This document shows positions 20,593 to 29,544 of a DNA stretch of 64,000 bases, piece by piece. Where the stretch lies: positions 558,001-622,000 of the forward strand of contig NZ_LWTX01000002.1 in the NCBI RefSeq assembly GCF_002094305.1, given 5' to 3'. The position numbers and the translations under genes were made by a program. The number at the start of each line of letters is the position of its first letter. Position 1 is the first letter of the stretch. The notes beneath the pieces were generated by a model. That model was not told the origin of the DNA. It ran no database searches and was given only the letters and a program-made list of their open reading frames with translations. The stretch comes from Prescottella equi (GTDB lineage Bacteria > Actinomycetota > Actinomycetes > Mycobacteriales > Mycobacteriaceae).

Positions 20593-21716
20593 TGCTCGAT
20601 CCTTCCGGTTGCCCCCAGTGTGCCCGCCGCGGCGGGTCCTGTCGCCGAAAATCCCAGTGCGGGCGTGGGCCGTAGCGGCACGTCGAGGGCGTCGTACAGT
20701 CCCGGTTCGGCTTCGACGAGCCAGTCGATCGCGCCCACGAGGCGTCCGACGGCCGTCGCGTTGCCGCCCGCGGCCCGGCTACCGCCCTCGTCGGTGGCCT
20801 CCACGGAGACCTCGATCCGCGGCCGGCCCTCGACGATCACCCGGTGCGCTCCGGCGCCACCGTCGGGCGGCATCGGCCAGTCCGTCGCGCACGAGGGGTG
20901 GATCCTGGTGACGTGTTCGACGACGATCCGCGGCACTCCTCCGACGACGCCCTGCACCTCGAAGCGCAGCGCGCCCTGGGTGCCGGCCGCGAAATCACCC
21001 ATCGTCGCGGTGGTGACGTCGGACTCGAGGGGCCGCCGCTGCACGGTCTCGCGGATCTCGTCGAGATCGACACCGAGCGCCCGCGCCATCAGCCGGATCT
21101 GCCCACCCCACACCATGGTCGGCACCGACGGCGCGATCATCGGCGGTTCGTAGTCCATCGGCTGGCCCATCCCGACGAGATAGCGCACCGAGTCGGGCTG
21201 GTCGTAGGTGGAGTAGTCGAAGATCTCCTGGCAGCGGAGCACGTCCACGACGGACCCCAGACCGCTGAGCAACAGCGGCAGGACGTCGTTGCCCCAGCCC
21301 GGATCGACCCCGGAGACGAACAGCGACCCGCCCGCCGCGCCGATCGCGTCGAGCACCGGTTGCCGCACCTCCGGCGGCGCGCTGCGGTGGTCGTACAGCG
21401 CGTACACCGACGGCGTCACCACCACCGCGCCCGTGCGCAGGATGCGGACGATGTCGGCGAGCGCGTCGTCGGGGCGGATGTCGCCGGACGCCGCGTACAC
21501 GACCGCGTCGGGCCGGGACGCGAGGACCGCCTCGACGTCGTCGGTGGCCGACACGCCCGTGTCGACGCCGACGTCCCCGAGGTCGCCGGCGTCGCGGCCC
21601 ACCTTGGCGGGGTCGTGCACGACGACCGCGGACAACTGCAGGCGGGGATTGGCGTGCACGGCGCGGATCGCCGCGCGTCCGACGTTGCCGGTGCCCCAGA
21701 CGGCGGTGGTGATCAT
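20589..21716 (-). CDS. Rossmann-fold dehydrogenase of the 2,4-diaminopentanoate dehydrogenase/DapB-like family
   Basis: 375 residues from ATG 21716 (MITTAVWGTGNVGRAAIRAV), with a GTGNVG dinucleotide-binding turn in the first 15 residues. The DapB-like N-terminal domain is followed by a C-terminal domain with GVDPGWGNDVLPL. Mycobacteriales carry many such proteins with undefined substrates; some relatives act on diamino acids. It overlaps the AhpD-like gene by 4 bp. A longer frame begins at 22118 but runs into the symporter gene, so the homologous start was used. Confidence 0.78.
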   Translation of the reverse strand: MITTAVWGTGNVGRAAIRAVHANPRLQLSAVVVHDPAKVGRDAGDLGDVGVDTGVSATDDVEAVLASRPDAVVYAASGDIRPDDALADIVRILRTGAVVVTPSVYALYDHRSAPPEVRQPVLDAIGAAGGSLFVSGVDPGWGNDVLPLLLSGLGSVVDVLRCQEIFDYSTYDQPDSVRYLVGMGQPMDYEPPMIAPSVPTMVWGGQIRLMARALGVDLDEIRETVQRRPLESDVTTATMGDFAAGTQGALRFEVQGVVGGVPRIVVEHVTRIHPSCATDWPMPPDGGAGAHRVIVEGRPRIEVSVEATDEGGSRAAGGNATAVGRLVGAIDWLVEAEPGLYDALDVPLRPTPALGFSATGPAAAGTLGATGRIEQ

Positions 21717-21768
21717 GCGCGGCACGCTAGCGAAGGTCGGGACTCCGTGTGGCCGGTTCGGGCATACG

Positions 21769-23196
21769 TCAGGCGCTGGCCAGTTCGCGATCGGCGGCCG
21801 CGGTGGGCACGACGGTCGGCCGGGCCGGCGCCTCGTCCGCCGGCGACTGCGGGTCGTGGTCGTCCACCATGGTCGATTCGTCGAACGGGATCTCACCGTC
21901 GAGGACGGCCCGGACCCGCTCGGTGTCGACGGACTTGGTCCAGGTGCCGACGAGCAGGGTGGCGACGGCGTTGCCCGAGAAGTTGGTGACGGCACGGGCT
22001 TCCGACATGAACCGGTCGATACCGACGATGAGTCCGACGCCGTCGAGCAGTTCGGGTCGATGGCTCTGCAGACCGCCCGCGAGGGTGGCCAGTCCGGCGC
22101 CGCTGACGCCTGCCGCACCCTTCGACGCGATGATCATGAACACCAGCAGCGACAGCTGTTCGGGCAGGGCCAGCGGTTGTCCCATGGCGTCGGCGATGAA
22201 GATCGACGCCATCGTCAGGTAGATCGCGGTGCCGTCGAGGTTGAACGAGTACCCGGTGGGCACCACGACGCCCACGGTGGTGCGCTCGACGCCGACGTGC
22301 TCCATCTTCGCGATGAGCCGGGGCAACGCGGACTCCGACGACGAGGTCGCGAAGATCAGCAGGTACTCGCGGGCGAGGTAGCGCACCAACTTGAAGATCG
22401 AGATCCCGGCGAAAGCCCGCAGGATGCTGCCCAGGACGCCGAACACGAAGATCAGGCACGTCAGGTAGAAGCCGAGCATGAGCGCACCGAGCTGGACGAC
22501 GGCGCCGAGTCCGGTCTGCCCGACGACGTTGGCGATCGCGCCGAAGGCACCGATCGGCGCCAGCCACAGGATCATCGACAGCACCTTGAAGACGAGCTTC
22601 TGCACGTAGCCGATGCCGCGGAGCACGGGCTCGCCCTGCTTGCCCATCGCCTGCAGTCCGAAGCCGACGAGCAGCGCGACGAACAGGGTCTGCAGCACGC
22701 TGCCCGCGGTGAGCGACGACAGCAGCGACGTCGGGATGATCGACGCGACGAAGTCCATCGTGCCGCCCGCCGCGTGTGCCTTCTCGGCGAGCGCGGCCCC
22801 GGTGCTCGCGGTGTCCGGCGTGATGTCGAGCCCGCTGCCCGGGTTGAGCAGGTTGCCGACGACCAGGCCGATGCCGAGCGCGACGGTGGACATACCGATG
22901 AAGTACGCGAGGGCGAGGCCACCGACCTTGCCGACGCTCGCGGCCGCGCGCACCGAGCCGATGCCGAGCACGATGGTGCAGAAGATCACCGGGCTGATCA
23001 TCATCTTGATCAGGTCCACGAACATCGTGCCGAGCACGCCGAGCGACTTGCCCGCGTCCGGCGCGAGCCAGCCGACGAGTACACCGGCGACGACGGCGAC
23101 CACGACGCCGACGTAGAGCCAGTGCGTACGGTCACGCGTCTTCTTGCTCTCGACGGGTTGCGCCGGCCCCGGCGTCCCTGCTGCACTCGTGCTCAT
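21769..23196 (-). CDS. dctA: C4-dicarboxylate:cation symporter (DAACS family)
   Basis: 475 residues with about eight membrane helices and two re-entrant loops. The serine-rich hairpin motif SSSESALPRLI and the VVPTGYSFNLDGTAIYL substrate/cation motif are typical of DctA/GltP transporters. It likely imports succinate, fumarate and malate with protons or sodium. It diverges from a DcuS/DcuR-like two-component system (148 bp apart), which supports dicarboxylates rather than glutamate as substrate. The C-terminal tail is acidic and proline-rich, about 45 residues beyond the transport core. Confidence 0.9.
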   Translation of the reverse strand: MSTSAAGTPGPAQPVESKKTRDRTHWLYVGVVVAVVAGVLVGWLAPDAGKSLGVLGTMFVDLIKMMISPVIFCTIVLGIGSVRAAASVGKVGGLALAYFIGMSTVALGIGLVVGNLLNPGSGLDITPDTASTGAALAEKAHAAGGTMDFVASIIPTSLLSSLTAGSVLQTLFVALLVGFGLQAMGKQGEPVLRGIGYVQKLVFKVLSMILWLAPIGAFGAIANVVGQTGLGAVVQLGALMLGFYLTCLIFVFGVLGSILRAFAGISIFKLVRYLAREYLLIFATSSSESALPRLIAKMEHVGVERTTVGVVVPTGYSFNLDGTAIYLTMASIFIADAMGQPLALPEQLSLLVFMIIASKGAAGVSGAGLATLAGGLQSHRPELLDGVGLIVGIDRFMSEARAVTNFSGNAVATLLVGTWTKSVDTERVRAVLDGEIPFDESTMVDDHDPQSPADEAPARPTVVPTAAADRELASA

Positions 23197-23228
23197 GCGG
23201 TGTCCTCTTGGTCGGATGGATTGCGCGA

Positions 23229-23240
23229 CGAGTCGACTCG
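23229..23240. promoter_or_regulatory. 12-bp palindrome in the dctA/kinase divergent promoter
   Basis: CGAGTCGACTCG is a perfect palindrome 33-44 nt upstream of dctA; further CGAGT and ACTCG half-sites lie at about 23250 and 23271. It is a candidate site for the DcuR-like regulator encoded at 24979, but no known consensus was matched. Confidence 0.3.
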
Positions 23241-23344
23241 GTTGATCTTCGAGTGATCGGGGTCACGCCGACTCGCTTGTGAATGCTGGTACCCGACGAG
23301 GCCGCGGAGAAGTTTGTGTTCATTAGTTTCACGAGAGGATTCAC

Positions 23345-24982
23345 GTGCCCCTCGGCACCTCCCGCCGACCGATGAGCGTCGCGCGTCAGCTACTCCTCCT
23401 GCAGCTGGTGGTGTTGGCGCTGGTCATCGCGGCCGGATCGGCGTTCGCGATCATCGACGAACGGCGGGACTCCGACGATGCCACCCGCCGCGAGGTGACA
23501 CACGTCGCAGAGACCCTCGCACTGTCCGACGCGACGATCGCCGCGCTGCGTGGCCCCGACCCGACCTCAGCGCTCCAGCCCGAGGTCGAACGCATCCGGG
23601 AGGCGACCGGGACGGACTTCATCGTCGTCATGGCACCCGACCGCACGCGTTTCACGCACCCGGACCCGACGCTGATCGGGCAGCGTTTCGAGGGCCACAT
23701 CGAGCAGGCCCTGGCCGGCGAGACGTTCACCGAGACGTACGCCGGTTCGCTCGGGCCGTCGATCCGCGCGGTCGCTCCGGTGGAGTCGGACGGGCAAGTG
23801 GTGGGTCTGGTGTCGGTGGGTGTCACGCGTGAGCGCGTCGGTGAGCAGTTCGCACAGGGGGTGCCCTCGATGTTGGGGATCGCCGCGATCGCGGTGGTGA
23901 TCGCGGCCGTCGGCGCCGCTCTGGTGAGCCGTCGCCTGCGCCGGCAGACCCTCGGACTCGACCCCGACCAGTTGCGCCGACTGTACGAGCACCACGACGC
24001 GGTGCTCCGGTCGATCGGCGAGGGCCTGATCGTGTTCGGTCGCGATCGCGACGGGCGGGTCCGCGTGGACGTCGTGAACGACGAGGCGCGACGCCTGCTG
24101 TGGCTGCCCGACGGTCCGATCACGCCGGACCAGCTGCCCGAGACGCTGCGGCGCATCGGCCCCGACGCCGACGGCGAACAGGACGAGGTGCACGTGACCG
24201 CCGACCGGCTGCTGGTGGTGGGCCGGGCTCCCGTCCTGTGGGAGGGTCGACGGATCGGGACCGTGGTGACACTGCGCGACCACACCGAGTTGCAAAGTGT
24301 CCTGGGCGAACTCGATTCCGCGCGCAGCGTCGCGGAGTCGCTGCGCGCACAGGCGCACGAGTACGCGAACCGCCTGCACACGATCGTCACGATGGTCGAG
24401 CTGGGCCGCACCGACGAGGCCGTCGCGTTCACGACCGCCGAACTCACCACCTCACAGCACCTCATCGACCGGCTCACCGCGGCCGTACACGAACCCGCGC
24501 TGGCCGCGCTGCTGCTCGGCAAGGTGACCGAGGCGGCGCAGCAGGGTGTCGAACTGACCGTCACCGAGGACACCGCGCTGGGACCGGCGACGGCGCTCGG
24601 ACCACTCGAACTCGTCACGGTGGTCGGCAATCTGGTGGACAACGCGATCGACGCCGCTCGATCGGAGGGCGAGGTCCGCCCGTGGGTGGAAGTGACGGTG
24701 ACGGAAGAGGATTCGATGCTGGTGATCCGGGTGGCCGACAGCGGCCCGGGTATGGATCCCGACGCACTCGCCCAGGCGACGACACGGGGGTACTCCACCA
24801 AACCGGTGGACGGACGACCGGCCCGACAGCGCGGTCTGGGGCTGGCGCTGGTCGCGCAGATCGTCACGCGACACGGTGGCCGTCTGCACACCGAGCCATC
24901 ACTCGCGGGCATGCTGGTGGTCGAGGTCCCACTGCCGCGCCGGGCGCGACGTCACGATTCCGGGGAGGTCGAGGATCGATGA
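23345..24982 (+). CDS. DcuS/CitA-type sensor histidine kinase
   Basis: 545 residues from GTG 23345, with AGAGGA upstream. Order: helix ~15-36, extracytoplasmic PAS/PDC-like domain ~40-175 (TDFIVVMAPDRTRFTHPDP is the CitA-type ligand core), helix ~178-195, cytoplasmic PAS, then the kinase with phospho-acceptor His338 in AQAHEYANRLHT, the N box NLVDNAIDA and the G boxes ADSGPGMD and QRGLGLALV. This kinase class senses C4-dicarboxylates or citrate. It overlaps its response regulator by ATGA and diverges from dctA. Confidence 0.9.
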   Translation: MPLGTSRRPMSVARQLLLLQLVVLALVIAAGSAFAIIDERRDSDDATRREVTHVAETLALSDATIAALRGPDPTSALQPEVERIREATGTDFIVVMAPDRTRFTHPDPTLIGQRFEGHIEQALAGETFTETYAGSLGPSIRAVAPVESDGQVVGLVSVGVTRERVGEQFAQGVPSMLGIAAIAVVIAAVGAALVSRRLRRQTLGLDPDQLRRLYEHHDAVLRSIGEGLIVFGRDRDGRVRVDVVNDEARRLLWLPDGPITPDQLPETLRRIGPDADGEQDEVHVTADRLLVVGRAPVLWEGRRIGTVVTLRDHTELQSVLGELDSARSVAESLRAQAHEYANRLHTIVTMVELGRTDEAVAFTTAELTTSQHLIDRLTAAVHEPALAALLLGKVTEAAQQGVELTVTEDTALGPATALGPLELVTVVGNLVDNAIDAARSEGEVRPWVEVTVTEEDSMLVIRVADSGPGMDPDALAQATTRGYSTKPVDGRPARQRGLGLALVAQIVTRHGGRLHTEPSLAGMLVVEVPLPRRARRHDSGEVEDR

Positions 24983-25689
24983 TCCGGGTGCTCATCGTCG
25001 AGGACGAGGTGCTGATCGCCGAGGCGCACCGTTCGTATGTCGAACGGGCCGAGGGCTTCTCGGTGCACGCGGTGGCACACACCGCGAAGGACGCGATGCG
25101 GGCCGTGGCCGACGCCGCGGCCGCCGGGGAGCCGGTGGACCTCGTCCTGCTCGACATCGGTCTGCCCGACGCGAGCGGTCTCGATCTGGCGGTCACGCTC
25201 GGCGGTGTGCGCCCCAGCCCCGGCATCATCGCCGTCACCTCCGCCCGCGATCTCGACGTCGTGCGGACCGCGGTGGCGCGCGGGGTGGTGCTGTACCTGC
25301 TCAAGCCGTTCACGTTCGCGGCGCTCCGCGAGAAGCTCGAGCACTACCGGCAGTTCCGCGCCGCCCTCCCCGAGGGTGGGACGGCGGTGAGTCAGCGCGA
25401 CATCGATCGCGCCATGGCCGTCCTGCGCACCACCGATGCGCGCGCCGGCGCCCCGAAGGGTGTCGCCCCGCACACCGCGGACCTGATCAGTGCGTGCGTC
25501 CGCGACGCCGGTCGGGCGTTGACGGCGGCGGAGGTCGCCGCCGTCGTCGGGGTCTCCCGGGTCACGGCATGGCGCTATCTCGAGCGCTTCGCCGACGACG
25601 GCGTGCTCACACGAGAGACCGAGTACGGTCGCGCCGGGCGTCCCCAGGTGCGGTACACCTGGGCGGCGTCTTCCGGTCCGATCCGGTAG
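24979..25689 (+). CDS. DcuR/CitB-type response regulator
   Basis: 236 residues from ATG 24979. The receiver domain has the acidic pair Glu8/Asp9, the phospho-acceptor Asp59 in LVLLDIGLPDASG, and the conserved KPFTF lysine. The C-terminal helix-turn-helix ALTAAEVAAVVGVSRVTAWRYL binds DNA. Expected to activate dctA, which is transcribed away from the kinase gene. A hairpin at 25732-25775 separates it from the convergent purQ. Confidence 0.92.
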   Translation: MIRVLIVEDEVLIAEAHRSYVERAEGFSVHAVAHTAKDAMRAVADAAAAGEPVDLVLLDIGLPDASGLDLAVTLGGVRPSPGIIAVTSARDLDVVRTAVARGVVLYLLKPFTFAALREKLEHYRQFRAALPEGGTAVSQRDIDRAMAVLRTTDARAGAPKGVAPHTADLISACVRDAGRALTAAEVAAVVGVSRVTAWRYLERFADDGVLTRETEYGRAGRPQVRYTWAASSGPIR

Positions 25690-25731
25690 GGCGAGCCCCG
25701 GAAGAGCCCGGGACGGGCCCCGGAAACGACA

Positions 25732-25775
25732 CGGTCGCCGCAGCCGCTCGGTATCGAGTGGGCTGTCGGCGACCG
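25732..25775. terminator. Bidirectional hairpin between the response regulator and purQ
   Basis: A 19-bp stem interrupted by two single-base bulges closes on a GTAT loop (arms 25732-25750 and 25755-25775). It lies between two convergent stops (25689 and 25808), so it can serve both. Confidence 0.75.
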
Positions 25776-25807
25776 CAGGTAGGGCTCGGGGCCGGACGTC
25801 GTGCCGG

Positions 25808-26485
25808 TCAGGCCGTCAGGACGCTCTCCAGGACGGAGTAGAACATGCCGAGTCCGTCGTCGCTCGGGCCGGTGAGAGCCTCGGTGGCGTGCTCGGGGTG
25901 CGGCATGAGGCCGACGACGCGGCCGTTGGCCGACGCGATGCCGGCGATGCCGCGCTGCGAGCCGTTGGGGTTGTCACCGGCGTAGCGGAACACCACGCGG
26001 CCCTCACCCTCGAGCTCGTCGAGCACCTGCTCGGACGCCTGGTAGCGGCCCTCGCCGGACTTGAGCGGGACCAGGATCTCGGCGCCGGCCTCGTAGCGCG
26101 ACGACCATGCCGTCGAGTTGGACTCGACCTTCAGCCACTGGTCGCGGCACACGAAGTGCAGGCCGGCGTTGCGGGTCAGGGCGCCCGGCAGCAGCCCGGC
26201 CTCGCACAGGACCTGGAAGCCGTTGCAGATGCCGAGGACCGGCATGCCACCCGCGGCGGCCTTCACCACCTCGCCCATGACCGGCGCGAAGCGGGCGATG
26301 GCCCCGCATCGCAGGTAGTCGCCGTAGGAGAAGCCACCGGGCACGATGACCGCGTCCACACCCTTCAGGTCGGCGTCGCCGTGCCACAGGCTGACGGCCT
26401 CGCCGCCGGCGAGACGAACCGCGCGGGACGCGTCGACGTCGTCGAGCGTGCCCGGGAACGTGATGACTCCGATGCGTGCACTCAC
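25808..26485 (-). CDS. purQ: FGAM synthase glutaminase subunit
   Basis: 225 residues from GTG 26485, overlapping purS as GTGA. A class I glutamine amidotransferase with the nucleophile in [13 protein letters not shown] and the His/Glu pair in MPHPEHA. The [13 protein letters not shown] segment is specific to PurQ. It supplies ammonia to PurL (15966-18245). As in mycobacteria, purS-purQ is separated from purL by unrelated genes. Confidence 0.96.
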   Translation of the reverse strand: MSARIGVITFPGTLDDVDASRAVRLAGGEAVSLWHGDADLKGVDAVIVPGGFSYGDYLRCGAIARFAPVMGEVVKAAAGGMPVLGICNGFQVLCEAGLLPGALTRNAGLHFVCRDQWLKVESNSTAWSSRYEAGAEILVPLKSGEGRYQASEQVLDELEGEGRVVFRYAGDNPNGSQRGIAGIASANGRVVGLMPHPEHATEALTGPSDDGLGMFYSVLESVLTA

Positions 26486-26718
26486 TGGACTCGGGTGACC
26501 TTCCAGTCCTCGATCACCGTGTTCGCCAGCAGCGACTCGGCGATGGTGGCGAGCTCGTCGTCGCTGACGGTGTCGTCGACCTCGAGTTCGAATCGCTTAC
26601 CCTGGCGAACATCCGACACGCCGGCATGACCGAGTCGGGACAGCGCCCCGACAATGGCCTGCCCCTGCGGGTCGAGAATTTCGGCCTTGGGCATGACATC
26701 GACAACGACACGGGCCAC
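26482..26718 (-). CDS. purS: FGAM synthase PurS subunit
   Basis: 78 residues from GTG 26718, preceded by GAGGAG; an upstream start would add residues outside the family. PurS bridges PurL and PurQ in the FGAM synthase complex. [14 protein letters not shown] and the [16 protein letters not shown] strand are diagnostic. The gene diverges from the UlaG-like gene at 26860; their promoters share 141 bp. Confidence 0.95.
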   Translation of the reverse strand: MARVVVDVMPKAEILDPQGQAIVGALSRLGHAGVSDVRQGKRFELEVDDTVSDDELATIAESLLANTVIEDWKVTRVQ

Positions 26719-26859
26719 GTGCTGCTCCTCGCTATGGCTGGTTTCCGCCCGGGATCGCACCGGGCATCCAGGAGTTTACCGGGCAGCCCGGCCCGCTCCC
26801 GCACCGAGTGACGTCGGACGCCACCCCCACCGTCGGGTGTGATCCCGCATACTCGTCTC

Positions 26860-27507
26860 ATGCGACTGACGCACTTCGGCCATTCCTGTGTCCTGGTGGA
26901 ACTCGACGGCGCAAAGATCCTGTTCGATCCGGGGAACTTCTCCCACGGGTTCGAGGGCATCACGGGTCTCGACGCCATCCTGATCACGCACCAGCATCCC
27001 GATCATGCCGATCCCGCGCGCCTGCCCGCGCTGGTCGACGCGAACCCCGGCGCCGGGTTGTACGCGGATCCGCAGACGACGGCGCTGCTCGGCGACGCGT
27101 GGACGGCGGTGTACCCGGGCGACGTGTTCAACGTCGGCGAGGTGCAGGTGACCGGCACCGGCGGCACGCACGCGGTGATCCACCCGGAGATCCCGCTGAT
27201 CGACAACACCGCGTACCTGCTGGGCGACGCCGAGAACCCGGCCAAGCTGATGCATCCGGGCGACTCGTTGTTCGTGCCGGAGCAGAAGGTCGACGTGCTC
27301 GCGGTCCCGGCCGCAGCACCGTGGCTGAAGATCTCCGAGTCCGTCGACTACCTTCGTGCCGTGCACCCGCGCGTGGCGGTCCCGATCCACCAGGGGGTGG
27401 TGGCGCAGGAGGCTCGCGGCATCTACTACGGCCGGCTCACCGAGATGGGCCCGGGCGGAACGGAGTTCCGTGTGCTGCCGGAGGAGTCGAGCGTCGAGGT
27501 GTCCTGA
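26860..27507 (+). CDS. UlaG-like metallo-beta-lactamase-fold hydrolase
   Basis: 215 residues from ATG 26860 (MRLTHFGHSCVLVELDG). The metal site motif ITHQHPDHAD matches HxHxDH, and the later PIHQG supplies another histidine. These small UlaG-type hydrolases (Rv0786c-like, which also sits beside purS in M. tuberculosis, from memory) have undefined substrates; lactonase or phosphodiesterase activities occur in the superfamily. Its stop is 13 bp from the convergent VOC gene. Confidence 0.88.
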   Translation: MRLTHFGHSCVLVELDGAKILFDPGNFSHGFEGITGLDAILITHQHPDHADPARLPALVDANPGAGLYADPQTTALLGDAWTAVYPGDVFNVGEVQVTGTGGTHAVIHPEIPLIDNTAYLLGDAENPAKLMHPGDSLFVPEQKVDVLAVPAAAPWLKISESVDYLRAVHPRVAVPIHQGVVAQEARGIYYGRLTEMGPGGTEFRVLPEESSVEVS

Positions 27508-27520
27508 CCCGACGTCCGGT

Positions 27521-27898
27521 TCACACCCACTGCACCAGTTGCCAGACGATCCCGTTGGGGTCGACGAACTGGCAGTAGCGCTCGCCCCACGGCTCGGTCT
27601 CCGGTGTGGTGACGACGGTGGCCCCCGCGGCCGCGATGCGCGCGAACTCGCGATCGATGTCCTCGACGACGAACACGATCAGCAGGCCCTGCCCGGCGGG
27701 ACCGGCGACGGCGGCCGGCTTGAACGTCTCCAGGCCGGTGCGCAGGAAGATCACGTTCATTCCCGCACTCGGATGCTCGAGCGACACGAAGCCGTCGCTC
27801 GCCATGGCCTCGGTGAAACCGAAGTGGGTCTCGGCGAAATCAGCCGACGCGGCGGGATCGGCGACGTTCAGGGACAGCGCAGTACCGGTGATCTTCAT
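27521..27898 (-). CDS. VOC-fold (glyoxalase/dioxygenase superfamily) protein
   Basis: 125 residues from ATG 27898, with GGAGG 6 nt upstream deciding the start. It opens MKITGTALSLNVADPAASA and ends FVDPNGIVWQLVQWV, the usual VOC terminal strand. Members include glyoxalases and fosfomycin/bleomycin resistance proteins. It diverges from a TetR regulator with 84 bp between them, so it is probably the repressor's target, possibly a detoxification or resistance protein. No substrate can be named. Confidence 0.85.
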   Translation of the reverse strand: MKITGTALSLNVADPAASADFAETHFGFTEAMASDGFVSLEHPSAGMNVIFLRTGLETFKPAAVAGPAGQGLLIVFVVEDIDREFARIAAAGATVVTTPETEPWGERYCQFVDPNGIVWQLVQWV

Positions 27899-27924
27899 GC
27901 ACACCTCCATGATCGAGAGAAACC

Positions 27925-27939
27925 TTATGCACCGTATAA
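27925..27939. promoter_or_regulatory. Candidate TetR operator
   Basis: TTATGCACCGTATAA is an imperfect 15-bp palindrome (TTAT and ATAA arms plus inner C/G pair) centred in the VOC/TetR divergent gap, overlapping a TATAAC that could be a -10 element. Autoregulated TetR pairs usually have the operator here. Confidence 0.55.
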
Positions 27940-27982
27940 CGTATGGCGGGTGTTCGTTTGTTCCCACCCGCGGAGGTGACCG

Positions 27983-28729
27983 GTGGCCCGCGACCTGATC
28001 GACCTGCTGTGGCGCGATCACCCCGACGCGCCACGCGGCGGGACTCGCGGGCCGCGAGCGAAAGTGAGCACCGGTCAGGCCGTGGAGACCGCTGTCGCGA
28101 TCGCCGACGCCGAGGGACTCGAGGCCGTCACGGTGCGGCGCCTCGCCGCCGACCTCGGCATCTCCGCGATGGCGCTGTACACGCACGTCGGATCCCGCGA
28201 CGACCTGCTGGTCCTGATGGTCGACGCGGTACACGGGACCGGCCCGCGCGCGGCGTACACCAGCGACGAGTGGCGGGAGCGCGTCCGGCAGGTCGCCGAG
28301 ACGGAGATGACGCTGTGCACGCAGCACTGGTGGCTACTGGACGTGACCGACGAACGGACGGCGTTCGGCCCCGGAACGATCGCCAAGTACGACCACGAAC
28401 TGCACGCGTTCGACGGAACGGGGATCACCGACCTGGAACGGGACGCCGCACTGACGTTCGTCACCGACTTCGTCCGCGCGTCCGCGCGAGCACGGCGCCC
28501 CGACCCCCGCGCCGCCGACATGGCGGAACTCTGGGCGACCGCCGGCGAACGATTGGCCGGGTATCTGGGCGACGATTTCCCGCTCGCGCAACGCGTCGGC
28601 GAGGCCGCCGGTCAGGCGATGAACTCGGCGTACAGCCCCGAGTTCGCTTGGGAGTTCGGGCTGGAGCGCGTGCTGGACGCCCTCGAATCTCTCGTCCACG
28701 CCGCGCGGGACGGGTCGTCGGACGAGTAG
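27983..28729 (+). CDS. TetR-family transcriptional regulator
   Basis: 248 residues from GTG 27983, AGGTGACCG upstream. The helix-turn-helix spans about residues 45-75: VTVRRLAADLGISAMALYTHV. The C-terminal half fits the TetR_C (tetracycline-repressor-like) ligand domain, with DFVRASARARRPDPRAADMAE. About 30 residues precede the DNA-binding domain, as is usual in this subgroup. It probably represses itself and the divergent VOC gene. Its stop is 10 bp from the convergent DUF2334 stop. Confidence 0.9.
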   Translation: MARDLIDLLWRDHPDAPRGGTRGPRAKVSTGQAVETAVAIADAEGLEAVTVRRLAADLGISAMALYTHVGSRDDLLVLMVDAVHGTGPRAAYTSDEWRERVRQVAETEMTLCTQHWWLLDVTDERTAFGPGTIAKYDHELHAFDGTGITDLERDAALTFVTDFVRASARARRPDPRAADMAELWATAGERLAGYLGDDFPLAQRVGEAAGQAMNSAYSPEFAWEFGLERVLDALESLVHAARDGSSDE

Positions 28730-28739
28730 CGCCGACGTC

Positions 28740-29444
28740 TCACGCCGCCCCGCGCACCCCTTCGACCAGTGGCCACCGGTAGACGCCGGGGACGGCACCG
28801 TGGTGCAGTGCGAGGTCCACGGCGTCGAGCACGGCCTGCCGCGGCCCTGGCCTGCCGAGTTGTTTCGCGGAGACCGCCAGGCGCACCAGGCGCCCACGTC
28901 GGGCGCCGCGGGAGGCGCCGAGCACCATCGCCCGGCACCGCCACGGCTCGGCGCGGAAGCCGTCGCCCACCCCGATGACGTGACTGCGCACCCCGGTGTC
29001 GTGCGCGAGGTCGCGGACACTCGTCATGCCGGCCAGCAACCGGAAGCCGACGTTCGGCAGCACCGCGACGGCGCCCGGGGAGGCGACCCAGCGCGGCGGC
29101 GCGAACAGTCGGGTGCGCAGACCGACCTCCTCGAGCACCCGGTCGGCGGCGAGCAGGCGCAGGCGCGCCTCGTGCTCGGGTAGCACCGCGAACTCGGCGC
29201 GCCGACGCTTGGTCGCGGCCTGGTCGTAGCCGTGCAACACGATGGCGTCACCGCGGTCGCGTCGACCGCGCAGCCAGTCCTGCGTGACGGCGTCCGAGAC
29301 CAACCGGTACTTGTCCTTCAGGCGCGGCGCCACGAGCAGCGACAGCGGAACCGATCTGCGGTCCATCTCGGCCGCGAAGTCGGCGACCACCTGCACCGTC
29401 TCGTCCCTGATCCCCGACACCGACACGATCACCTGTCCGGTCAT
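28740..29444 (-). CDS. DUF2334 polysaccharide-deacetylase-like protein
   Basis: 234 residues from ATG 29444. The start GQVIVSVSGIRDETVQVVADFAAEMD and the GDAIVLHGYDQA strand place it in the DUF2334 branch of the NodB/polysaccharide deacetylase superfamily. The first metal motif has Ser-Gly where canonical enzymes have Asp-Asp, so deacetylase activity is doubtful. No signal peptide. It lies downstream of the glutathione peroxidase gene across a set of overlapping hairpins (29461-29532). Confidence 0.75.
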   Translation of the reverse strand: MTGQVIVSVSGIRDETVQVVADFAAEMDRRSVPLSLLVAPRLKDKYRLVSDAVTQDWLRGRRDRGDAIVLHGYDQAATKRRRAEFAVLPEHEARLRLLAADRVLEEVGLRTRLFAPPRWVASPGAVAVLPNVGFRLLAGMTSVRDLAHDTGVRSHVIGVGDGFRAEPWRCRAMVLGASRGARRGRLVRLAVSAKQLGRPGPRQAVLDAVDLALHHGAVPGVYRWPLVEGVRGAA

Positions 29445-29471
29445 GTCTTCGAGGGTGGCACCCGTAGGTGA

Positions 29472-29532
29472 ACGGGCGCTTACGCGCCCGTGCGCCTTTC
29501 TGGTAGTTCTGGCTACCGAAAAGGCGCACGGG
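29472..29532 (-). other. Overlapping hairpins between glutathione peroxidase and DUF2334 genes
   Basis: On the minus strand a long stem (29519-29532 with 29487-29500, 13 bp, plus an inner GGTAG/CTACC helix) follows the peroxidase stop by 12 nt. A second hairpin, ACGGGCGC-TTAC-GCGCCCGT (29472-29491), shares bases 29487-29491 with it, and a third small stem (CCCGT 29461-29465 with ACGGG 29472-29476) overlaps that. The stems cannot all form together, which resembles an attenuator, though a plain terminator is equally possible. Confidence 0.6.
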
Positions 29533-29544
29533 TGGCGCAGCCGC

